A DNA stretch of 64,000 bases from Chiridota heheva (Eukaryota > Echinodermata > Holothuroidea > Apodida > Chiridotidae): the NCBI GenBank assembly GCA_020152595.1, contig JAIGNY010002073.1, positions 62,001 through 126,000 on the forward strand, in the 5' to 3' direction. The position numbers and the translations under genes are program-made. Positions 1 through 14,500 of this stretch are shown in pieces. Below the pieces are notes generated by a model. That model was not told where the DNA came from, made no database searches, and saw nothing but the letters and a program-made list of their open reading frames with translations. Within the stretch, counting starts at the first letter, position 1, and each line of letters opens with the position of its first letter.

Positions 1-1859
<1,859 letters not shown>

Positions 1860-2204
1860 GCGATGTCGGAACCACTGGGGCAAAGGGGCCATAGGCTGAC
1901 CCCTTGCCCTTCAGTAAGCCGAGGAGAAGACGGGGAATAATAATCCCTTTTAAAAGTAAGCGATTGTCCGCCACTCTAACATGGTACAAAATCTTTTCCC
2001 CATGGTTCTGATCCTCGTCAGAAATCTGAAATGAAGAACGTGCCCTTACTGGATCGTATGCGCCCCCTTCTCGCCTCGAGAGGCTACCGACGCCTGTGTC
2101 TATATGTATGCTGCATATCTTATTATGAAATTAGTTTCCCGTCTTATTTCTTCTAATTCTCAATTCTAATTAAAAATTTACCTTTTTTAAATTTGCAGAT
2201 TGTA

Positions 2205-2640
2205 TTATAAGACTTTCAATGAGGCTTATGAAGAAAAGGGTGGAGAGAAGCTTACCACTGATTTAGATTCGTTTACAGTCAAGCAGAATGCAAGCAAAGG
2301 ACATTGCGAAATAAAAATGAAGGTGGCACAGGATAATGAGCCTCTTTTCACCCCTTTAACTGTTTAATGCGTCGAGTTTCTAAAGCATTTATTCAAAGTA
2401 AAGAGATGATGTTTGTTGATTCCTCAGGAAATATGGACAGGCACAATAGCAGGGATTTCTTGTCGATGACACACACTTGTGCTTACCTGTTGGCTGTCTT
2501 ATTACCACAAATGAGTTACAGGACACCCTCAGGGAAGCACTAGAGCTTTACCAGTCCATGCTATATGAAGCGTCATTTAAAGGCAAGTAATTATGACCGA
2601 TGATTGTGATGCTGAGCGAAATGCCCTGCTTGGCCCTATC
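2205..2640 (+). pseudogene. MULE-type transposase fragment (decayed)
   Basis: Three + strand frames together read as a piece of the transposase family found in Mutator-like elements, with a SWIM/MULE catalytic core. Visible pieces are FVDSSGNMDRHNSR near 2410-2455, ITTNELQDTLREALELYQSM near 2497-2556, and MTDDCDAERNALL near 2593-2632. The Asp-containing VDSSGNMD and the MTDD(C) segment are where I would expect catalytic Asp residues of the DDE domain. Stops and at least two frameshifts break the frame, and nothing is recognisable outside this stretch. The segment begins after a pyrimidine tract ending in CAG (about 2180-2198), which resembles a splice acceptor. The family assignment is from motif memory and is moderately sure. 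Confidence 0.6.
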
Positions 2641-2905
2641 ATAATTGACATCGCTCCACTCACAGTGAGGGGCCTCTGGCCCTCAAATTGCCTGGGGCCT
2701 CTGTTCAGGAAACTTGTGTTATAACTTCTTTTAAACTGGAGAATTTGACAGAAAAGTTATGCCATATTTTTAGGATGTCTTTCCTCCCCCCCCCCCCCAC
2801 CCTCCACCCTCTCTCCCCAACCTTCCCCCAAAAAAGAATTATAATATAACACGCAATGGTATAGTAATGTTCTGGTAAATATGAATATTTAAGTGACATT
2901 TACCC

Positions 2906-3040
2906 CAGTGTCGTAGCAAGGGCCTTACGGGCAGGGGTGAGTTGTACATAAGTTTAATAATGATATTGATCTTTCATGGTCATCTTAACGGGTCCAGGCT
3001 GGGGGCCACTACCCCTGCCTCCCTCATAGTTACGCTTCTG
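2906..3040. mobile_element. hAT-like MITE, 135 bp
   Basis: It starts CAGTGTCGTAGCAAGGG and ends with the imperfect reverse complement, ...GTTACGCTTCTG. It is flanked by ATTTACCC (2898-2905) and CTTTACCC (3041-3048), an 8-bp target duplication with one mismatch. Eight-base duplications and CAG...CTG ends are typical of hAT elements. It carries no coding capacity. Confidence 0.7.
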
Positions 3041-3369
3041 CTTTACCCCCACGTCGTCTGTGGGCTATGAAGACATCTGTTGTGGATAGTATATATCTGT
3101 GAAATTCGTAAAAAAGGAGAATTGTTTCTGAATCCAGAAAGATGATAACTTGACAATTTAAGATGTAATTTATTGCAAATCATTTAAGGTTGGTACTCAA
3201 TTTATCATCAATATGCGTCAATATTCAGGTTGATGAAGGGAAGTCTTATCAAAATATCTTTAATAAGCGTGAGTCACGTTTATTGTCTTTAAAATGACAC
3301 TTAAGTTTTCTGGATGCCCCTTTCTGGATCTATCTACTGGGTTCGTGTAATGACAACCATTTCCAAAAA

Positions 3370-3645
3370 ACAGGCTGGGGAATTCTGTTTTAGTTTTGAA
3401 AGAAACTGAAGTCACGGGAACTGAATATAGAACCATAGTCAATTTCCATCTGAATTCACAATTGGGTGAAAAGATAATTTTTTCGTCTGAGGTTCCCTCA
3501 CACAGTGGCGCTGGGGAATTCAGTTTTAGTTATGAAAGAAACTGGAGTCACGGGAATTGAATGAATCATAGTCAATTTTCATCTGGACTCACAACTGGGT
3601 GGAAGGATGATGTTTTCGTCTGAGGTTCCCTTACACACTGACGTA
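3370..3645. repeat. Tandem duplication, two units of about 136 bp
   Basis: Two diverged copies run head to tail (about 3370-3508 and 3509-3645). Both contain 'gaaagaaactg.agtcacggga', 'catagtcaatttcatctg' and 'ttcgtctgaggttccct' in the same order. No coding potential is visible. Confidence 0.8.
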
Positions 3646-5221
3646 TCTAAAAGGGAGCTATTGGGGAATTATAGCCCCGAAAAAAATTGCTGTACCCATG
3701 GATATAGCTGAGAGAGGTCGACAGGGTCATACAACCTACCCCTCCCCCTCTACTTCCTAAAAGGTAGATAGTATCAACTTTAAGAAAATATGCTTAAAGG
3801 TCCAAATATTTATCTCCGCGACCGCCCCCTCTCCCTGCCAATCCGAAAGGCTGGCTACACTCCTGGTACCCCCAAAATTGTTCAAATCAAAGGCCTAAAT
3901 ATACCTAAGTGGACTATATCAAATTAATAATAGAAAGTAGAGATGTTGACATTTTTATTTGTATCGACTGATTTATCATTGAGAAATAACTTCTTTCTTC
4001 CAATTTGCACCAAACATCCTGATTTTAGACCAAGTATATCTTAAAGTTTGAACTACAAACATAGGCATAGCAACATATTCTTTATTGTGGGAGGGGCACA
4101 AAGATATGCTACAATACAAGTTCAATGGTGAAAATTGACTTAGTTTGGGTACACCATGGAGTCACTGCAGCTCCCCCACCCCCGTTTCTACGCCTATGGC
4201 AACAAATCTCCATTTGGGGTAAAAATTTGTTAAACAACCTCTCAATTGCCCCTTTTAGTTTCATAACCCCTTATACAATAAATAAAGACGATCTGCAACT
4301 TGGTTTTCCTGAAATAAAATCTACAGCGTGGACGCCGAATTTGCAGGTTGCAAGATTATAGTGTGTACGTGATGGACGCCAACAATTTCTAAACCTGTTA
4401 ACTTAGCTCTTAAAGTTTCAGAACTGCATCCGGTGTAGTTAATATTCTGACCATATACGCTATTGCTGCTACACAAGTACACGAGTTAGGCGTTTATTTC
4501 GCTGCATCCGGTGAGACTAGCCTCGTTCATTTTAAATTATTTTCCTTCACTATCTCTTTGTGACTCTTCAAAAAATATTTTGGTGTAGGAAATATTTTCT
4601 ATTATGTTTCTGAAACTAAAAAAACTGTATAAATATTACCAATCTTCATATCACTTTTTAGACCTGGCTATTAGAATATTGGATTGGCACCGGAAGTTTT
4701 CGTCTACGTCCTCAATTTTGCCAATTTACATGACTTTTGCGAATAAAAACAACGTCATAAATCTATATAATTAGCGTTGCTGAAATTGATTGTAGCATAG
4801 TCAGATAGTAACCATTAGAATACAACCTTCAATAAATAGCACTTAGTTTGAAGTCAATATTCTCTTCATTTAATAAAATTTAAAATATTCTTCTCAATTA
4901 AAAGATGACGGTTTTAAGCATGGAGTTTTCAATACTAGACCTGTCGCATACGACAGAAAACTGCATTGCGAGAGAATATAACCAGGGACTTGGCATATAA
5001 CTACTTTCCAGCCATTACTCAGATCTGATCCAATACGAGGACCGTCAGATCGGTACAGAGCATACGCAGTCTAGTTGTTACCAAGCGCTAAAACTTAATG
5101 AATATTCATACCACCATCATATCAACAAAGTCGAGTAATACTAGAATATGATTGGCCAATAAATTTGTCATTACTTATCTAGCCTAGGCCTAGCCTAGGA
5201 AAAAGCAAATCGCCGGCGGGG
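3646..5221. other. Gene-free sequence with transposon debris
   Basis: I see no gene. C/G-rich islands at 3735-3860 and 4085-4200 look like ends of old hAT-like elements (for example 'ggctacactcctgg', 'ctacgcctatgg'), but I could not pair them or find target duplications. The rest is AT-rich. Confidence 0.5.
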
Positions 5222-6599
5222 AGCGCTTTTTTTTTCTGCAGCCCAGAATTGCCATTACATATTTTTTCAACCAATCATATACAAGAATAACGATGACCTA
5301 ATTAAATATGAATATTTATATACAACTTATGACATATCGTCTGACAAAATAATTTGGGACTTAGTAATTCCATGACCGCGAGTGAATAACATTACTTTGC
5401 CGAAAAACAATGGAAAAAACCTGACACTACAGATATGGCACAATTTAAAATGTGCTACGAAGCGAATCCTCTTTGAATATCGAGGAAGTAGTTAACAATA
5501 TATCGGTAAGTGGTGTTCTGAGTGAAGTTCTAACACTAGCTCCTTGTATGAAAATTAAGACATAATTTATCAAGTAGTAGTTGGGCGACTTTTCCTTGCA
5601 TTACCACTTTTCCTTCACACGTGCTGCAGGTACGGAGTTTTTGGTCAGTGTGTAAAAATCAAGGTGGGGCTTATTCGCAGGGCAGTGATAACAAAAACCC
5701 TAACCTAAAACCTAACCCCAACCCTAACCTTATTCGCAGTGCTGGCTTGAGATACTGTGTGGATATTCGCAGGGTTGCTCTGCCAATAATCACTTCAAAA
5801 AATCAAAGTTGTATAGCGATAGTTCTCACGTTGTATACGTAGATCTTCAAGCTGCTGTATATGCGTGAGATAATTCGCACTAGTTGGTATGCCTAGGCCT
5901 AGTACGAGTTCATGCCCAAATAGACTTTTGTTTAAGTTGTTGGTGAGTTTTATCCTTTTTGAACATTTTTCTTTAAGTCCCGATTTTCCTTTTTGAACGG
6001 AGTGCGTAATCGTAGTGAATTAAATTTCTTCTTTGATTCAATTTTTTTTTTTTAATTTAATATTTATTTTCAAAAGTTGTAGAGCCTATATAGTTTCAAG
6101 AATATATGAAACAACATATGCGTGATGAACTTGTAAATATACTTAATTATACATGTATGAAGACACATTATTAAAATATCCAAAAAGTCCTGATTTTCCT
6201 TTTTGGACGGAGTGCGTAGTCGTAGTGAGTTTCAAATAAGGTGCTTAGAATTTTTACTACGACTCTACCGCACTTTATGCCACACTATGATTTTATTTAA
6301 ACTAAGCATCAATTTAGAATAAGAAGTTCCATAAAACCAACAAGTAACAAGTAAAATAAGTTAACTTACGCATAATAGCATTAGCCTAGGCCTAATAATG
6401 CCATAACATCTCACCCGCTATCACCACTATGTACTCCATGCATACATTACATACTATACAGGTTATAGTATACAGTCCTATGCTATAGGACTAATCTTGT
6501 ATATGAATATTCATATTTAATTACGTCATTGTCATTCTTGTATATGATTGGCTGAAAAAATCTGTAATGGCATTCTGGTCTGCGGAAAAAGAAAGCGCA
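5222..6599. mobile_element. Non-autonomous element with terminal inverted repeats of about 110 bp
   Basis: The left arm (5222-5335) and right arm (about 6483-6599) are reverse complements at roughly 80-85%. Both contain GCGC-T-rich, CCAGAATTGCC / CCAGAATGCC, and CCAATCATATACAAGAAT. The inside is AT-rich and non-coding, with a direct repeat around 'gattttcctttttg.acggagtgcgta.tcgtagtga' at 5980-6022 and 6190-6230. No certain target duplication was found, so the family is unassigned. Confidence 0.65.
5696..5731. repeat. Short interstitial telomere-like CCCTAA tract
   Basis: Degenerate (CCCTAA)n: ccctaacctaaaacctaacc and more, about 36 bp, inside the inverted-repeat element. It is flanked by 'ttattcgcag' on both sides (5670-5680 and 5730-5740). 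Confidence 0.7.
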
Positions 6600-6654
6600 G
6601 GCTGGGAATGGTTAAACGGCGAGTTAAAGAAAAGGCGAGTTAAGGGCGATATCA

Positions 6655-6840
6655 AACAGTCAAAGGAGAGTTACGGGTATGCAAAGGAGAGTTACGACAG
6701 TGTCAAATGACAACTCCCTGGTGACGGATATCGAAGAACAGTAACGGGTATGCAATGGGAAGTTACGGGTGTGCAAAGGAGAGTTACGGGTATGCAAAGG
6801 AGTTACGGTATGCAAAGAAGAGTTACAGTTATCCAAAGGC
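6655..6840. repeat. Degenerate minisatellite, unit about 21 bp
   Basis: About eight imperfect units built on 'aaggagagttacgggtatgc'. It lies just outside the preceding inverted-repeat element and does not encode anything. Confidence 0.85.
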
Positions 6841-7084
6841 TAAGGTACGGATATGAATTATGGTTACGCAAATTTTCATAATTTGATCAAGATAACGAAT
6901 GATGTATGCTATGATGTTATAATGTGATGTAATTGCTTCCGAGGATTCATACCCTGGACCCCATGATATGTTATTTGCCATTCGCGCTCTGGCAACTTGT
7001 TCTAGGAGAGCATGATTCCATGGTATAGCTGTATAGAGGTGTGCCAATCATAAATAAAAAAAATCCGAATCCAAGCTACCCCCA

Positions 7085-7205
7085 CGTCTTGATCGTTATC
7101 GGATATTTTAAGGGAAAAGTCGGTCATTTTGAGGGAAAAGACGGATATTTTGAGCAAAGCCTTCGAAGATATTAAGAAAGTCAGATATTTCGAGGAGAAC
7201 TGTGT
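7085..7205. repeat. Minisatellite on 'attttgagggaaaagtcgg'
   Basis: Four to five units of about 27 bp, preceded by 'aatccaagctaccc'. The same flank and the same unit occur at 39280-39640, so this repeat belongs to a dispersed element and is not a local expansion. Confidence 0.75.
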
Positions 7206-7314
7206 CTGTGTATATTTCGCAAAAAAATCACGATTTAAGTGGACACATGGCCGATCACGATATTCGTATGTAGCAAAAGAAGCATAACATGTGTAGTTGT
7301 ATGGTGGGTCACAG

Positions 7315-8007
7315 CAGGGACGCAGATCTGTCCGAGTTGGAGGAGGCGAAAACTTGACCAATGGCGAAGGTGGAATTTTTTCGGGAGGGCAAAAAAAAAT
7401 TAAGTATGCAAACCTAAAAGAAGTTGTTTTTACGATAGTTCTGGCAAAGATTTTAATTATTTTCTCCATATCATTTTCATTTTCTTTTGTAGCTATGCAA
7501 TATTTTCAATCAATATTCATCAAAGCTTCCCGAAAATAGTAAAGGGAAATTACACGATATTGGAGCAAATTTCACAAAGTGAAGCAAATTTCACTAACAT
7601 GAAATATATATTTTCAAAATATATTTTAAGAAAATTGGAAGGAATTTCCAGAAAATCAATAGAAACTTCTCAAACATTTAAGAAAATTTCACAAAAGTAA
7701 AGGAAAATTGCGCCAAATTTGAGGCAAATTTCACAAAAATTAGGGAAATGCCACGAAAATTGAAGTAAATTGCACAAAAATGAAGGCTGGAAGGGAATTG
7801 CGCGAAAATTGAAGCAAATTACGAAAATGAAGAAAGTTTTACCAAAAACACATGAATGGTTTCTTTCAATTATATTTTCATTAATTTAATTTTCATATAG
7901 GAGGCCTACTCATATTTTTGGGTGGGGAAAGGGGGACGAAACGGTACTTTCGCCACCATTATTTCATATGACAGTATGAGGGGCATGCCCCGTGATCTGC
8001 GCCCCTG
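7315..8007. mobile_element. hAT-like element, 693 bp, with perfect 8-bp target duplication
   Basis: Ends are CAGGGACGCAGATC and GATCTGCGCCCCTG, inverted repeats of about 14 bp with a one-base difference. It is flanked by GGTCACAG at 7307-7314 and 8008-8015. The inside is non-coding and holds degenerate tandem units of about 25-30 bp built on 'gcaaatttcacaaaa.tgaag' (7545-7850). No transposase is present, so it would depend on one supplied elsewhere. Confidence 0.85.
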
Positions 8008-8015
8008 GGTCACAG

Positions 8016-8531
8016 GGCCGGGTAGCAGTTCTATTTTTTATATTTCATTTGCAATGACGAACGGCGAAAATACGGCATCAATTTTCATTAAAGGCATTGT
8101 TGGGATGAAGCCCCAACCCCCACCCCCTCTATCCCCAACCCCCTCTTCCGACGGCACTGGTATCTTATAATGTGCCTTGCATATATCTTATTATATGAGC
8201 TTTCATTTGCATGCACGCGGTCCAGGTGAGAAGAGAGAAAAGTGCATGCATAAAATTGTTTGAGGGGAGCCATACACCCTTTAGTTAGCAACAATACCGG
8301 GAAAAAACCTCCAGAAATTTGAAAAATACATGCTCAATTTGAGTAAGATTTCAATGAGTAAGTTTATAATACTAAAGGGTTTCTGTGAGTGCCAGTCTTA
8401 GCCCTAAATATACGGCACGGGGTCCAAGACATGCAGGGCTATATACCGTGTTTCCTATCTGCCTATGGTCTTTTTTTTAAGTCGACAATACTTCTCGAGA
8501 TTCCTAAACGATGTCCTGAAATTCTAAATGG
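8016..8531. other. Gene-free spacer
   Basis: No gene seen. A C-rich stretch at 8105-8150 ending GACGGCACTGG may be one end of another hAT-like element; the partner end was not found. Confidence 0.5.
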
Positions 8532-10526
8532 CTATCCAATGGGCAAGTGTTTAGAATAAGAATAATGATCTTTTGCACAGGCGTTGATCCAGGGGTGGGG
8601 ATATCCAGAAAAAAATATTATCCATGTAATAATCAATGGCACCCCAAAATTATGGTGTTCCGTACTACATGCTCTTCCGTATATAACAGTCTGCGGAATA
8701 CGGAAAAGTGGTTCATCAGTCAGTATCCATTATCCACGAACCCGAATTGCAGCGAGTTGGCGTTTTTATGGGTGCAAAATCTGTTGTTGCGACTTATTCT
8801 AAATACTGGCGAAAGCTCTTAAACAATCTTTAAGTTTACTTAAATTGATGTGACCAATAATTGTAAAAAGCAAAACAGAAATGTGAAACCATCAGGGATA
8901 TGAATATATAAAGCATAGGCGGCGCAAACGGGGGAGAGGGCAGGGGCCCCGAGCCCCCCATAATTTCAGGGGACAGGATCCCCAATAATCATTTGTAATT
9001 TTCATATTTTGGGCATATTTTTAATCACCCACGAGATTTAATTCATATTCTTTTTAAATGATGGCCTATATCATGCAGTCCACAATTACAATATATTTCA
9101 ATAATACAAAACAAAAACTTTGAAGTTTTTGTAACATGTTTTCTGTAATGCTCCCCGTGACTAAAATGCACTTGCATCATAAAACATGGGTAAAATCATA
9201 ATTGTCTTAAGACCTCCAATTGTTCTTTATAAATCAATTTTGTTTTCAATTAAACTATATTTTAAGTCCAAATAGATTTTTCTTTTAATGCAGGCCCGTA
9301 TCCAGGACTTTGGGAGGGGATTCGTTTTTAGGGCACTTCATTCCTGCACCTCGGAAATTTTTTAATGGGAACCAGACGTTCTACATTAGTCTTTTCTTCT
9401 TTTTTTTCCCAAGAGAAGGTTATAAATTTGTCTAAGGATTAGAACCGTTCCGGTATTACAACAAGCTTTGAAATTCCAAGTGCTTATCATATATTTAGAT
9501 TTCAAAAGAGCACTTTCTCTGAACAAGTGCGTTCTTCAGAGAAAAGTTTGAAAATGTAAAATAATCTCTTAGTAATATATTAACACTTTGTACGATATTG
9601 TATTTAGTACATGAACTAAGACATGGAGAGATATAGGGGGAGAGGCGAGATATAGAACAGGTTCGTTTTAAGAAGTTTGACAAAATTTACACATGTTCAT
9701 AGTAAATTAGTGGATTCCGAAGCTTATCAAACATCCCAGAAAACACGAAACATTTTCATAACATGTTGTGTTATAATGTTTTAATGATATCAGAATGTGT
9801 TGTCATAAAAACATCATTATAACATTTTTCATATAATTTTAAGCAAAAAATGTTTTTATTATATCATTTTTATGTTTTAAAAACGTTTTTTTATAAATAT
9901 GTTATAAAACCATTTTTATGACACCAAAAATGATATCATATAAGAACATTTTCACAATTTTGAAAAAAATATTTTCATGTTTTTAAATATTATTGTGTTT
10001 ACTGGGATTTTTCTTTTTAACTATATATATTTTTCAAAGAGTGACCACAGACCTATATCCATGAACAGAAACCTGAACAATAATACATATTTTTACATTA
10101 TGCGTTTTCATGATTTTGTTTTTTGTATATTGTATATTATATCTCTCTTTGACATGAATTTTGACTTGCATTATATACTTTGTTCCTATGCGTTCTAACG
10201 TACCTTTTTCCCTTCAAATGTCAATTTTACAAGAGCTTCCGGGGCTTTGCCCCCTGGGTCCTAGCGGGGCTTCGCTCCTGGACCCCACCATTGGCTTATA
10301 AGCGGCCCATGGACTCCACGCCGAAAAGTCACACAGGGGTCACACGGGTAGAGTATATACGGAACACTATAATTTTGGGGTGTCATTAGTTCAAAAGTGG
10401 AAGATGATTACACGGATAATTTTTCTCTCTAAAAATTGCGAGATAGTGGGGATATCCCCACCCCGGGATCTACGCCTGTGCTAAAGATCAATCTTATTCT
10501 AGACACTTGCACATTGAACAGTTACA
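8532..10526. mobile_element. DNA element of about 2 kb with terminal inverted repeats of about 70 bp
   Basis: The left end (8532-8604) and right end (10455-10526) are reverse complements. Both hold CAATG.GCAAGTGT.TAGAATAAG, then GATCTTT.GCACAGGCGT, then GATCC.GGGGTGGGGATATCC. No target duplication is clear. The interior from about 9290 onward resembles 41940-43330: a shared 'gatttcaaaa.gcactttctc' segment, 'tacatgaactaaga' and the 'gcttccggggctttgcccc' block near 10230. The two are therefore related families. Two A/T-rich stretches (9760-9990) are rich in mutually complementary runs. Confidence 0.65.
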
Positions 10527-11161
10527 CAGGGGTCCAGTCAAAACTTCGGTGTCACCTTAACGGACACATTTTTTAATGGATTTACGCCTGTTCAGTGAGC
10601 CCCCAAAATTGGTGTTTCATTCCGCCGCCGTTGTAGAGTCACCTCCCAGGGGGAGGTGACTTTTTTGGCCGACACTAGGGAAGTTGGCCTATCACGAGTG
10701 ACGTTGCTAAGGAGTCGTATTGGAGGGGGGACATCAATGAGGTGTGCCGGAACTGTTGGTCGCCCCTGAAGATTTCTTGTTTTTGGTGCCTCAAAATGCA
10801 TGGCATAAATTTAATACAAATTTAGTTCAAAATCTAAATTGAACAAATTTAATTAATGAAATTTTTTAATTCTAACGGTGAAATCAAGATGAGTATTCAT
10901 GTTACCATTTATTCATGTTACCATTTCCAAACAGCTAAACAGATAGACTTAAAAAATTCCTGGAAATTGAGAACTTATAGTTCTGGGAAAATATTATCTG
11001 ATTATTGAATACATTCGGGTCAAAAGCTGTGGAAGACTCACAAAAGCATGGAAAGATTCAAAAATTATAAGTTTAGTCAAATTTTCGAATGACTGAACCC
11101 CAACAATTTTTAATAAGCCAAGCTATTAAATTCTCAGTCACAAATATCTGTGATATGAGAA
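10527..11161. other. Gene-free spacer with one strong hairpin
   Basis: No gene recognised. At 10637-10661 a perfect 10-bp stem (AGTCACCTCC / GGAGGTGACT) with a 5-base loop is followed by a T run. The GC-rich block 10590-10800 differs in composition from its AT-rich surroundings and may be a fragment of an unrecognised element. Confidence 0.5.
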
Positions 11162-11230
11162 TAGATAGCTCAGTTGGCAGAGCGCACAGCGAAGATGCTG
11201 GAGGTCAGGTCTAACTCGATTTTTCCACAG
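11162..11230 (+). repeat. tRNA-like head, possible SINE fragment
   Basis: TAGCTCAGTTGG at 11166-11177 is a perfect pol III box A. GGTCTAACTC at 11208-11217 is a weak box B at the right spacing. The acceptor and T stems do not pair well, so it is a degenerate tRNA-derived SINE head rather than a working tRNA gene. Confidence 0.5.
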
Positions 11231-11460
11231 CTATGCAGACAGATACGCCGAACATCAAAGCGGAAGTATTTTGTCTGCAGCACCTACTCCTCATTCATGT
11301 TGAGAAAAGTGACAATGGTTAAATGGCGCACACCGTCCTTTGGAGAGGACGTTACGTTGTCGGTCCCGACGGCAGTAGTCACCACTGCCTGGTTCCCTGA
11401 ACAGTATTTGACTCGAGAAGCGTCAAAACGCGGTGTTCATTCACTTTCTCTTTCAATCCT

Positions 11461-11557
11461 ACCAGAGAGCGTGACGTCATTCGCCCTATACTACTTATAG
11501 GCCGAAGGCCGAGAGACGAAACTTCTGTACAAAAAATCGTGATGCGTTTATGGACGA
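11461..11557 (+). repeat. Left arm of a 4.9-kb inverted repeat pair
   Basis: It matches the reverse complement of 16281-16390. Shared blocks are GAGCGTG.CGTCATT.GCC, TATACTAC.TATAGGCC, AAGGCCGAGAGACGAAACTT and CGTGATGCGTTTATGGACG. It may be an element terminus or one half of an old inverted duplication. Confidence 0.75.
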
Positions 11558-11599
11558 CAAGATACGATAGAGAGCGACTTTTTAAATATTTTTCATTCC

Positions 11600-14500
11600 A
11601 CTGAAAATTGCTGTTTTAACATTTTCGTTTAGAGTAAATGGCGTTGTGCAGACATAAAAACCAGCCAAGTTTCTTTTTAATGATTTTTTAATTTTGGGGA
11701 GGAAGGGAACCATTATCATTAAGAACAAGTCATAAATTACAGAAATAACGTTGAATCATGCATTTTGTCAATAACGAGAGGCCTACCACTTGCGTTGTTC
11801 CAGTTCTGCGAGATAATTTAAGATTAGATTGACACAATTTCCACACGTTGGCATGATTTCACAATAGAATAAGTCTGTTTATACTCAGAATACATGTTCT
11901 GGCGTACGTATGAAGACTTTGAATCGATTTTTGCCAAATCTCGAACATACCACATCACTGGTCCCAACAAATTTCGAGGTAGGCCAGGACTAACGTTAAA
12001 CGTACTGGGGATATTTTCACCACGGGTGTCGGGCGTAGGCCTAGATTAAATGTCAATTTATACAAAAATTACAACTTTTTGGTCTAAGTGGAATAATTTA
12101 TTTTAAAGAATTAATTGTTACTGTTAGGATTATTTTAAAATTCCAAAACAAAATTATTGAAAGGTATTCCAATTGAATTATGAAGGGAGACTGAGCAGTC
12201 ATAAACATTGTTCAACTTAGCTTAGGCCTACACTGACTATAAATTTTGTCCTGAAATTAACCAGATTTACCCTACAACTTTAACTGCCTAGTGCCACCCT
12301 GTCCCTATCTAAAACGTAAATTATTTGTATGTTTTAACAAGGAATTTCAAAGTAACTTGAAAAATAATAAAATAAGAAAAAGAAACATTAGCATTAAGAC
12401 CCACTGCAGTTACTATACTTTCATGAGCTTCACTTCACAAAGTTTGCTGATTTTAGGTAAAGGAAACACCACAATTTAGTTCACTTCATAAATCATTTGT
12501 GAAGTAAGTACTAAAAGAAAGTGCATAGTTCTTAATAAATTTGCTATTAAGAATTAATTATCTCAGCATGTAATGACAAGTTATTACAATTTAAGTTTTT
12601 TAATGTCATGGTTATATGCAAGTTACTGCCAGGCACCCTGTAAATACAACTCACAGCAATGTTTTCTTTTTCATAGTGGAAAAATATTATTAATGCATAT
12701 TTCACTTGTTTAAGTTTTTGTTAAACTATCATTATGATATAGCCAATGACTTTTATTAAGCCTAGCTGTCTTAGCAAAGAATAAATACATTGCTTTAAAG
12801 CTAAAGCTGTTCATGGGTTGCCATTAAGCTAACTCTTAAAATAATACTGTTTTTCAGTGTTTTACATTAAACATTAAGAGCTATTTTATAGTTCTTTTCA
12901 AAAAAGAGCTATTTTATAATTCTTTTTAAAAAGTTGTTCAAGAACAAATATTAAAAGTATCTGACACATTGAAAGATGAACAGCACTTAAATCAGGAACC
13001 TTTAATTAATAATGCACATTTCATCAGGCTAACAATAGGTTAATTCAGTAAATACAATCATTTCAGTACTTAAGTTTAACTTGTTAATACAAAACAAAAA
13101 CTAAGGTAGGCCTACAAGTATTGAAACAAATATGTTGTAAGTGAATAATTTACACTTCCTATAGAACAATAGTTCATTTATACAGGAAGTTGCCAGTAGA
13201 AATGGCAACTCCTTGATTTATATCATTATGATATATTCAAGATTATGAAAAAATAAGTGTAACTTTGTTTCCATATGGCTCCAAACTTTACCCGGTGAAG
13301 ATGCCAAATGAGTGTCAATGGTGACAGAAAGATTTTTGATAGCAAGCATATGATATAGGCTTTGATACTGATACTTTTTTGCTTCTATATTATTATGACA
13401 TCAACCTCAGCATAGATGTTTCTCAATTAATTCAATTTTCAACGGTAGGCCTATCAAATCTGCTTGATATTGTACTTCAACTTCAAAACAATTGATTCAA
13501 TAAAACAATCCCAATGAAAATCAGCTGTTAAGCTTAGCTTAAACACAATGCTACGCATATTTTAATTTTTATTTCATTTACAATTTCACAAATATTTGTA
13601 TACCTTTAAATATATCAGCCCGTTATTTTTCAAAATTTCTGCATTTAAACAACCTTAAAATCTTAAGGTTAATCTTTACATTAATCCATATTGGATGATA
13701 AGTTGTAATGTTGTGTACAACATTCAAACTCAATCCAATGGGTTATATATAAGCATACAATATGTGATATAGAAACTGCCAATATGTGTGTGTTTTCAAA
13801 GGCCTTTTCATTTGGAATAAAGCAAGTTTCATCAAGTATATACTGTATAATAATAACAAGTTTTCAAAGTTGTTGCCTGCATTAAAAATTACAACAAATT
13901 TAAAAAAAAAAAAAAAGGTTGATGGCCACTATTATCAAAACAAACGTTGAGTATTACTTGGTGTGAAATGAATTAGGGTAACATGTAAAACCACAACATA
14001 GTGCATTTGTTGTGCATGATTTTTTTTAATGAATGTATTTTAGTTTAAATCAGTATGTATTTTGGCAATCATGTTTTTTACAGAAAAAGGCCAGGGTTGA
14101 AAACTTGTTTGTGTGGAGTAACCTTGTTTTAACATCTTGTTTTAACAATGTGCATTGGTAGGTAGGCAACACATTTTTTTGTAAAGGATGTCCTAATCTC
14201 TACAAGAAATATATTATGAGATCTTCACATATATTTCGTATTTGACTGCATATAATTGCTGAAGGGTAAAATTATAATGCCTATGTAATGAACATGTATG
14301 TTATGTATGTATTTACATGCTTAATTAAAAACAGGGTTTTGCATGTAGACTTGAGTTTTGATAATATTCTATGAAGATCATTCCAGGTACTGAAACTAGT
14401 ATAAAAACAAATTAATTTTTACAGACATGATAAAATGTTTCTGCAGATGTTCACCATGTTTGAAGAAATTTTATTCTATCTTCATTTGGTAATTGTTTGT

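Noticed and set aside
10592..10801. - strand 69-codon frame in a GC-rich block
   Set aside because: No domain recognised; the hairpin at 10637-10661 lies inside it, and element debris is more likely.
11174..11500. 108-codon frame
   Set aside because: Overlaps the tRNA-like SINE head and an inverted-repeat arm; no recognisable protein.
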